DNA of 64,000 nt. It comes from Kalmusia sp. IMI 367209. Its lineage: Eukaryota; Ascomycota; Dothideomycetes; Pleosporales; Didymosphaeriaceae. Shown here in pieces: positions 57,515 to 64,000 of this stretch. The first letter of the stretch is position 1; each line of letters opens with the position of its first letter. The notes beneath the pieces are model-generated. The model saw only the letters and a list, made by a program, of their open reading frames with translations, did no database searches and had not been told where the DNA came from. The position numbers and the translations under genes are program-made. Location of the stretch: assembly GCA_027946365.1 (NCBI GenBank), contig JAPEUQ010000004.1, positions 3,286,001 through 3,350,000 on the forward strand. The letters run 5' to 3'.

Positions 57515-59857
57515 TCACAGCTCAACAAACTCGTGTCGGAGGATGTCGTCTGCCTTGATTTTCACGAGATAGTCATTAACCTTAGCAGTCATGGTTCCCA
57601 CCTCGAAGCCGAAAAACTTGTAGGCTGCCTTACCGGGCAGGCTGTGGCCGAAGCGCTTGACACAAATGGCTGCGTTCGCATACCTCTCCCAACCGTTTGG
57701 TGCGTATGGCTCGATGACAACGGCAGGGACACGATGTTTCCTCAACGTGTTGCGCTTGTACTCCAGCGATTGGGCCTCGAACAAGCGCCAGCACGGGAAG
57801 CTGACGACGCGTGCTTTTACGTTCTTGCCGTTCAGTTCCTTCGCGACTTCAACCGCAAATGAGAGCTCCGCACCCACACCAATGAGGGGTCACGTCGGCA
57901 TCCTCGACTTCTTCCAACACATATGCACCTTTGGCCACACCGTCTCGTCGCGTTTGAGGCAGCTGCGGCAGCGTGTGTCGTGACGTCGAAATGATGCTCG
58001 ATGTGTGTTTTGCCTCGATGGCCGTGATCCATGCGCCTGCCGTCTCCTCACTGTCACCAGGTCGGATGTAGAGCAGGTTGGGCATGGCTCTGTAAAGATT
58101 GGCCAGCTCGATGGGCTGGTGAGTTGGGCCGTCCTCACCCATGCCGATTGAGTCATGGGTTGCGGCGTGGATAATCTGCAAGTGCTGCAGCGCGCCCATG
58201 CGTACTGCCGGAGCAGCATACAAGTAGAACATGAAGAATGAAGATGTGATAGGGATAAATGTGTTTGGCGCAAAGGCAGCGAGGCCATTCGAGATTGCGC
58301 ACATAGCATGCTCACGCACACCATAGTGGATGTAACGCCCGCCATAGTTGCCCGTGATTCCACAAGTTGTCTTCAAGTCAGGCTGTTCAATGTTAGTGTA
58401 CTATTCTTCGATTGGCCTTTCGATGACTTACGTGCTGAAAGTCGACCTTGCCCTTCCAGATCATGTTGACCGAAGGGGATAGATCAGCAGTGCCGACCAT
58501 GAAGTTATTGCACGCCTGTGCAATGGGATTGAACACCAGCCCGGAAGAAGCTCGTGTCGCGGTAGGCTTGTCTGGGAAAGACTGCTTTGTCGGGATCAGA
58601 TCCTTCCAGTTCTCCGGTAGACGACCCTCCACACGCCTGCGAAATTCTGTGCCGAGCTCCGGGTATTTCTCTTCGTACGATTGCACTTTCTTCTCCCATG
58701 AGCGCACAAATTCTTCTCCCCTTTCCGGGATGTCTTGGAAGAACTTGCGTACTTCTTCGCCGACGACAAAATGCTCTTCAGGGTTAAAGCCGTACATCTT
58801 CTTCATATTGGCGACATCGGCGTCACCGAAAGCCGCTCCGTGGGCGACCGCATTACCAGCAACAGCGCTGCCAAGACCAATGACAGTTCGGACGTTGATA
58901 AAGGTAGGCTTGTCTGTCGCCGCTCGTGCCTTGTTCAATGCCTCTACTAAACCCTCGATATCGAAGCAACCATCTTCAATGTCGATCACATCCCAACCGC
59001 AAGCCCTCATCTTAGTGTTCACATCCTCCGTATTCGTCAGGTCAACACTCCCATCGCAAGTTATCTGGTTGTTATCGTAGATGATGGTCAAGTTGTTGAG
59101 CTTGAGATGACCAGCGAATGAGATAGCCTCGAGTGCAACACCCTCCTGAAGACATGCATCACCAATCATGCACCACGTGTGGTTCGACACCACATCGAAA
59201 TCAGGCTTATTGTACGTAGCTTGCAGGTTCTTAGTGGCTATCGCGAGTCCGACTGCATTTGCAACACCCTGTCCTAGTGGCCCAGTTGTGACTTCGATAC
59301 CTTCGTGTTCGATCTCCGGATGACCAGGGCATAATGCATCGACACGGTCCGAGTGGTATGATTTCAGTTGTTCAAAGGTCATGGCTTTGTAGCCTGTCAA
59401 ATGGAGGAACGAATACTGAAACAAGCAAGTGTGACCTGCCTATGGTCAGTATTTCCCCTACGCTTTCCCGGTCCCAATAGTAGGTTGTTGATCACTTACC
59501 GTTTGACAAAACGAACCGATCTCGGTTAAAATAAGTAGGTGTGTGTGGAGCGTAACGCATCACATACTTCCATAGCGCAATTCCGATCGCTGCCATTCCA
59601 ATCGCACCTCTATTTTTGGTCAATTAATGCGTTAGACTTCATCAACCGACTTACCCAGGGTGGCCTCCTTTAAACTGCTGGCACAGATCTGCGATAAGCA
59701 GTCGGAACGTCTTCAATACTAAATCATGTTCCTTTGACAATTTTTGTACGGAAGACTTCTCAATTTCCTCTTCCTTTTTCAACCCCTCCACGACATTTTT
59801 CCCATAATCAGTCTGGCCAGTACCATCAACCTGCGGTGCGTCGTTGGCAATATGCAT
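57515..59857 (-). CDS. transketolase / dihydroxyacetone-synthase-like, one-base frameshift near the 3' end
   Basis: Exons 59857-59655, 59609-59500, 59435-58432 and 58382-57515 total 727 residues after skipping one base. The ATG at 59857 begins MHIANDAPQVDGTGQTDYGK. Thiamine-enzyme motifs are intact: GGHPGGAIGMAAIGIALWKY across intron 1, FVLSNGHTCLFQYSFLHLTG, VTTGPLGQGVANAVG, the TPP motif GDACLQEGVALEA to IIYDNNQ, HYGVREHAMCAISNG and HDSIGMGEDGPTHQPIE. Just after LEEVEDADVT the frame breaks: a run of four C (57886-57889) has one base too many, after which LIGVGAELSFAVEVAK continues to DDILRHEFVEL. No peroxisomal SKL-like end is seen, so a cytosolic transketolase of the pentose-phosphate pathway is likelier than peroxisomal dihydroxyacetone synthase. 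It is divergent from L-arabinitol dehydrogenase. Confidence 0.85.
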
Positions 59858-60417
59858 CGTCGCTCGTTGCAGATAGAATATCGAAAATTCCTCAAAGTTT
59901 TTAAGCAAAGGGAAGGACAAAGCACTTTCAGAGAGCACTCAAAATATGTTTACACGATAACAGCTGTGCTCAACGTTCACGCGTTTGGATTGCCCTTCCA
60001 GGAAATCCGAAGCTTGTCGAAGTGGCTGGTTCCCGATTCGGTAATCATAAGCACCAAATCCTGATGAGGTATCCTTAACCGCCAACTCTACCAATGAGAT
60101 TGACATGGTTTGCACCTCCGATATGGTGCCTACGCGGTGGAGTTTGCCGTCCCCATTACCCCGCGGACCGCCACTGTTTAACACGGTCCGTTCGTGGTCA
60201 AACAAGAGATGGCAACTTTTTCGCACGCGTTGACAAAATCACTTTGCGTACACGAAACATCTAGACAACAACGCGCTAACACGTGCCGCCTATTCTGACA
60301 AAATCCATTCTCATCGCCTTACTTTCACGCCAATTTCTTTGTTTACTCAATCTTTGCGCGTTTTCAGTTGGGTCCAGAGCGAGTTCGCGAGCGGTTGTGC
60401 CACTGCTCTCACCGAAA
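59858..60417. promoter_or_regulatory. shared divergent promoter of transketolase and L-arabinitol dehydrogenase
   Basis: 560 bp lie between the two start codons. It contains CGGACCG at 60164-60170 and its reverse complement CGGTCCG at 60184-60190, separated by 13 bp. These CGG/CCG triplets are the half-sites bound by Zn2Cys6 factors. A GCGGGG (minus strand, 60159-60164) overlaps the first copy and fits the CreA consensus. Confidence 0.55.
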
Positions 60418-61784
60418 ATGTCTCCCGCCCTAGTAAGTTGTACGTACATTGAAGAGCGAGGCTTTGGCTGAGTGACTTGGTAGACTACAAATGGCGTTGT
60501 GAAGTCGAAGAAGACCACGATCTCCACCCCGTTACCGAACCCTTCACTACAAGTAACAGCCGATCACAACCTAAAGCAGGTGGAAGCACCTGTCTATGCT
60601 CCAGGCATAGGAGAGGTCCTCCTACACATCAAAGCTACCGGTGTTTGTGGGTCAGTAGGACTGGAATGAACACTCAACAATAAGAACTGACAGCGCATAA
60701 GGTCCGACATTCATTTTTGGAGGCACGGAAGGATAGGTACGCTGGTGGTCGAGGGGGACTGCATATTAGGACATGAAGCCGCAGGTATAGTCCTCCAGTG
60801 CGGAGAAGGCGTCTCCAACCTCAAGCCAGGTAGGTGTCCACCTGTTCAAGCATTCGTCGGCCGCTAATGTCGCTCTAGGTGATCGTGTAGCTGTAGAACC
60901 CGGTGTCCCCTGCGGTGAATGCTTCCTCTGCATGGACGGACGTTACAACCTCTGCGAAGACGTCCAATTCGCCGGCGTATATCCCTACCACGGCACCATC
61001 CAGCGCTATAAGTGCCACCCAGCAAAATGGTGCCACAAGCTCCCCGATAACGTTTCGTTCTCTGAAGGCGCGCTGCTGGAACCTCTCTCTGTCGTTATGC
61101 ACGGCATCAAAACCGCGGGGCTATCACTAGGTCGCGGCGCAGTTGTATGCGGAGCAGGACCCATCGGACTCATTGCATTGGCAGCGGCGAGAGCAAGCGG
61201 AGCGCATCCCATTGTCATTACGGACTTAGAGCCTAAGAGATTGGAGTTCGCGAAGAAGTTCGTGCCGTCGGCGCTGACCTATCAGGTTCAGAAAAATTTG
61301 AATGCGGAGGAAAACTCAAGAGAGATCAGAAGGTTATTCAACTTCGAGCATGTGGGTGAATATGGCGCTCCGGAGGTGGTGCTTGAGTGTACTGGCGTAG
61401 AGAGCAGCGTCATCACAGCGTGCTTTACCGCAAGAAGAGGTGGAACCGTAATGGTCATTGGTGTGGGTCGCGAGATCATGAATAACCTCCCCTTCATGCA
61501 CTTATCGCTCGCGGAGGTAAGATTTTTCTCCCCTTCAAGAGGTTGTATATCGTTATAGAGCATGCTGACACATGTTGTAGATCGATCTCAAGTTCATCAA
61601 TCGATATCGCGATACTTGGCCTACTGGCCTACAATGTCTCGGCGGTGGTATCCTCGATCTAAAACCCCTCGTCTCGCACACGTATCCTTTAGAGAAGGCT
61701 TTAGACGCGCTCCATACTTGTGGAGATTTGAGCAATGGCAGTATTAAGGTGCAAATCATTGATGAGCAAGAAGATGTCCTGTAG
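60418..61784 (+). CDS. lad1: L-arabinitol 4-dehydrogenase
   Basis: Five exons (60418-60432, 60484-60650, 60702-60829, 60879-61516, 61581-61784) encode 383 residues, close to the usual 377-386. The first exon is only 15 nt (MSPAL) and joins to TTNGVVKSKKTTIS. This zinc-dependent medium-chain dehydrogenase has the catalytic zinc ligands in KATGVCGSDIHFWRHGRIG and ILGHEAAG, four structural-zinc Cys in PCGECFLCMDGRYNLC, the family segment DVQFAGVYPYHGTIQRYKCH, LEPLSVVMHGIKTAG, and the NAD fold VVCGAGPIGLIALAAA. The end, LSLAEIDLKFINRYRDTWPT, is characteristic of L-arabinitol rather than sorbitol or xylitol dehydrogenases. It oxidises L-arabinitol to L-xylulose with NAD in the cytosol, the step after the reductase at 52-53 kb. 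Confidence 0.9.
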
Positions 61785-63076
61785 ATCAACACGTTTTTGG
61801 AGGTTCAAAGAGCAACTTGGAGCACGGGGTTATAAGCGAGCATGATAGACTGGTAGAGCAAAGCGTTTGACGTTCACGCATTCTCATAGCTAGCTCATTC
61901 CAACTCAAGAAAGTCGTACATAGTTGAGTAGCTCAAATATCTAGGCTCACTAGATACCATACTATATATGTATATATACTCATCTATATTCCCATGTGCG
62001 CATGCGGTTAATGTCCGCGCATTCTCACAGACAGCTCTTGTTCACTTAAGAACAGTCACATATAGTCAACTAAATTATCTACCCTTACTAGACGCTATGC
62101 TATATATATACATACCTAACGCCTTACTATCGTCTATAATCGTTCAAAGTAGATGTAATTACTCTTTATCCACACGCAAAACTCGCATGCATATGCTTGA
62201 GTTTCATCATTTGATAGAGCGTTAGTATGATCGTGCCTTGACTAGTAATATTTATGAACCTATACCTAGCTATGCAGTAGGGTGTTCGTGAACACCGCCT
62301 CGTTTCTTGCGCTACATCGTAAGGTTAAAAGCCGTACCACGAGCAGAGCCATATGCTACCTAATTGGTATGCCTCCTCGAGCGGGCATTGCACCATCATA
62401 CTATGCGCAAATATCAGCATTGCTCTGAATAATTAGTGCATCACAAGCGAAGCAGATTTTCACAGTGTGGTACGAGGCATCGTTCGAGGCCGTCTCGAGC
62501 TTCGTACCTTCTCCACTCCAATATTTCGCCTACACTCAACACCAAACGCCAAAGCGATTCACGATCCAATGCGACTCAAGCGAGTGCCTATGAGATCCCA
62601 AATGAGAGCTTTACGCACCAAACGCGACTCGTATCGGGAAAACATCGGTTCTCCTGTGCCACATGCGACGAATAGGACCTGCGTCCGCGATTTAACGTTC
62701 GGCGCTGCCACTAGACCGGCCTAGTTTCCGCCAGAATCGACACCATCTCGCTCGCAGGCCTTTCGCCACAGTACCGGATCCGGGGAAGTGCCCTGCAAAC
62801 GCGCAAGCGTCCCGGAGATTTCGTGGAGCTGAAGCATGGCCGCAAGAACATTGCATGACATCCCCATATGGAGTCCCGCATCGCACCCGCATCGCCTCTC
62901 CAGGTATAAAGACGAAGGTGGTTCTCCAGGTTTTAGAAGACCCACTGCTTTCGGACTCAGTACCACGGTGCTGGGTTGAGGTCTAGACCTACTACATCAC
63001 CATCATTCCATCTGTTGTTTGTTTCATTACCGAACGAGGTCTTGTTTGACACCTACAGCGACCAGACAAACAGACA
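61785..63076. promoter_or_regulatory. intergenic region upstream of the sugar transporter
   Basis: This 1.3 kb contains a diverged tandem duplication (listed separately), then AT-rich sequence, then the transporter promoter with the palindrome CCGGATCCGG at 62774-62783. No gene was recognised. Confidence 0.5.
61871..62116. repeat. diverged ~105-bp tandem duplication
   Basis: Copy 1 (about 61871-61978) and copy 2 (about 62012-62116) share CGCATTCTCA, AGCTC, TCACTAGA/TTACTAGA and a TATATATA end in the same order, with an offset of about 138-141 bp throughout. Many substitutions separate them, so it is an old duplication. Confidence 0.6.
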
Positions 63077-64000
63077 ATGACCACTGAAAAGACTTCCACC
63101 ATGGAGGTTAAGGAGAACATTGCACCGACCGCTGCAGAGACTTCTCACCTTGGCCATCTCGCCAACGCCGAGGATCACGAAGTCGGCAAACTTGCTTCAT
63201 TCCCGCAAGTACCCCTGGGCATGCGCCTGGAGCATCTATGCCGTGTGGGTCGTATTGCTGGTCAGCTTCGAAAACCAAGCTGCAGGCAATGTGATCAGTA
63301 TACCCGAGTTCAGAAAGGATTTTGGTCGGGCCTATGTTGATGCAGACGGGAATACAGCTTATGTGCTCGATGCGCAATGGCAGGCTGCTTTCCAGGGCGC
63401 ACCAGTAGCTTCGTAAGTCTCATGTTAAGTTGCCCCAAGGCAATGAATGTCTGCTCCGAGAGACTTATACTGACTGTCGCAGAGCTGTTATCGGTGCCTT
63501 AGGATGCGGACAGATTGCAGATTGGCTAGGCCGTCGCGCAGTGATCATGATCTGCCTTGTCATTTCTTTTGTTGCTATCACGATGGAATTCGTCGCTACA
63601 ACGAATGGGCTGTTCTTTGGAGGCAAATTCTTGAACGGTTTTGCTACCGGTGCTCTTGCTTCAGTCACAGTCACGTACATCGGAGAGGTGAGTCAACGAA
63701 TAGAAGGAAACTTGTCTTTCAATGTTAACACATAATTATAGATTGCACCACTGGCACTGCGTGGTATGCTAACCTGCCTGAGTGCTCTCGCCTACACATT
63801 CGGCCCCCTCGTCGTCGCACTCATCGTCAACTCCACCGGCACGTACACCAACCGCTGGGCCTACCGTGCTGTCTTCTGCGCGCAATACGGTTTTGCAGCC
63901 ATAGCCGCAATTTTAGTCCCCTTCATGCCCGAATCGCCCTGGTGGCTCGTCTCCAAGGACCGACCAGAGCGCGCCCTCAAAGCGCTCAACGGCCTCGGCC
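63077..64000 (+). CDS. MFS sugar transporter, cut by the window end, with an apparent one-base frameshift
   Basis: Exons 63077-63412, 63483-63687 and 63742 onward, running past the window end. The start MTTEKTSTMEVKENIAPTAA is a cytosolic leader. The frame then needs one base skipped in TTCCCGC (63202-63204) so that LASF is followed by RKYPWACAWSIYAVWVVLLV, the first membrane helix. FENQAAGNVISIPEFRKDFG follows, then ALGCGQIADWLGRRAVIMIC with the sugar-porter GRR motif, GGKFLNGFATGALASVTVTY, and, after intron 2, FMPESPWWLVSKDRPERALK with the PESPWWL motif after helix 6. It is a proton-coupled sugar porter of the plasma membrane; the substrate cannot be read. Its place beside L-arabinitol dehydrogenase suggests pentoses or plant-wall oligosaccharides. 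Confidence 0.85.

Noticed and set aside
57515..59857. Peroxisomal dihydroxyacetone synthase
   Set aside because: The C-terminus FVEL is not a peroxisomal targeting signal and the context is pentose metabolism rather than methanol use.

Overview
The window looks like a contiguous piece of nuclear chromosome from a filamentous ascomycete (Pezizomycotina). The reasons are short GT-AG introns (about 45-90 nt) with CTAAC/CTGAC-like branch sites, Zn2Cys6 and Fungal_trans_2-type regulators, secreted plant-polysaccharide enzymes, a fungal HMG-CoA reductase with a sterol-sensing domain, and a fungal tricalbin. The general style suggests a Dothideomycete, but that is inference only. I see no tRNA, rRNA, CRISPR array or intact transposon.

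Left part (0-12 kb): the last exon of a BTB-domain gene; a multi-exon cysteine-rich secreted protein; a GRE2-like NADPH ketoreductase; a secreted SMP-30/gluconolactonase-like beta-propeller; a GH76 alpha-1,6-mannanase; a decayed thioesterase pseudogene; and a secreted DUF7492-type protein whose mature N-terminus would be His. Except for the BTB exon all lie on the minus strand.

Middle part (14-50 kb) is mostly housekeeping: a C2H2-like regulator, U2AF small subunit, a tail-anchored conserved fungal protein, a DUF3605 (GlcNAc-induced) protein, HMG-CoA reductase, an FMN-dependent NtaA/DszA-type monooxygenase, an exo-polygalacturonase, a forkhead factor, Cactin, the NHEJ factor XLF/Nej1, a large disordered protein, and a five-C2 tricalbin. 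Cactin and XLF share a 314-bp divergent promoter.

Right part (51.9-64 kb) is the most interesting. Six consecutive genes form what looks like a pentose-catabolic cluster: D-xylose/L-arabinose reductase, a Zn2Cys6 regulator (divergent from the reductase), a paralogous regulator without a zinc cluster (tail-to-tail with the first), a transketolase, L-arabinitol 4-dehydrogenase (divergent from the transketolase), and an MFS sugar transporter cut by the window end. An inverted repeat of CGG/CCG half-sites lies in the transketolase/arabinitol dehydrogenase promoter. The reductase and dehydrogenase would carry L-arabinose to L-xylulose, transketolase would serve the later pentose-phosphate part, and the transporter would bring in sugar.

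Three otherwise healthy-looking genes (forkhead, transketolase, transporter) each need one base skipped in a C run to read through. Either the assembly carries homopolymer errors or these genes are genuinely broken. The exon coordinates given are my own splice-site readings, checked for frame consistency but not against transcripts.
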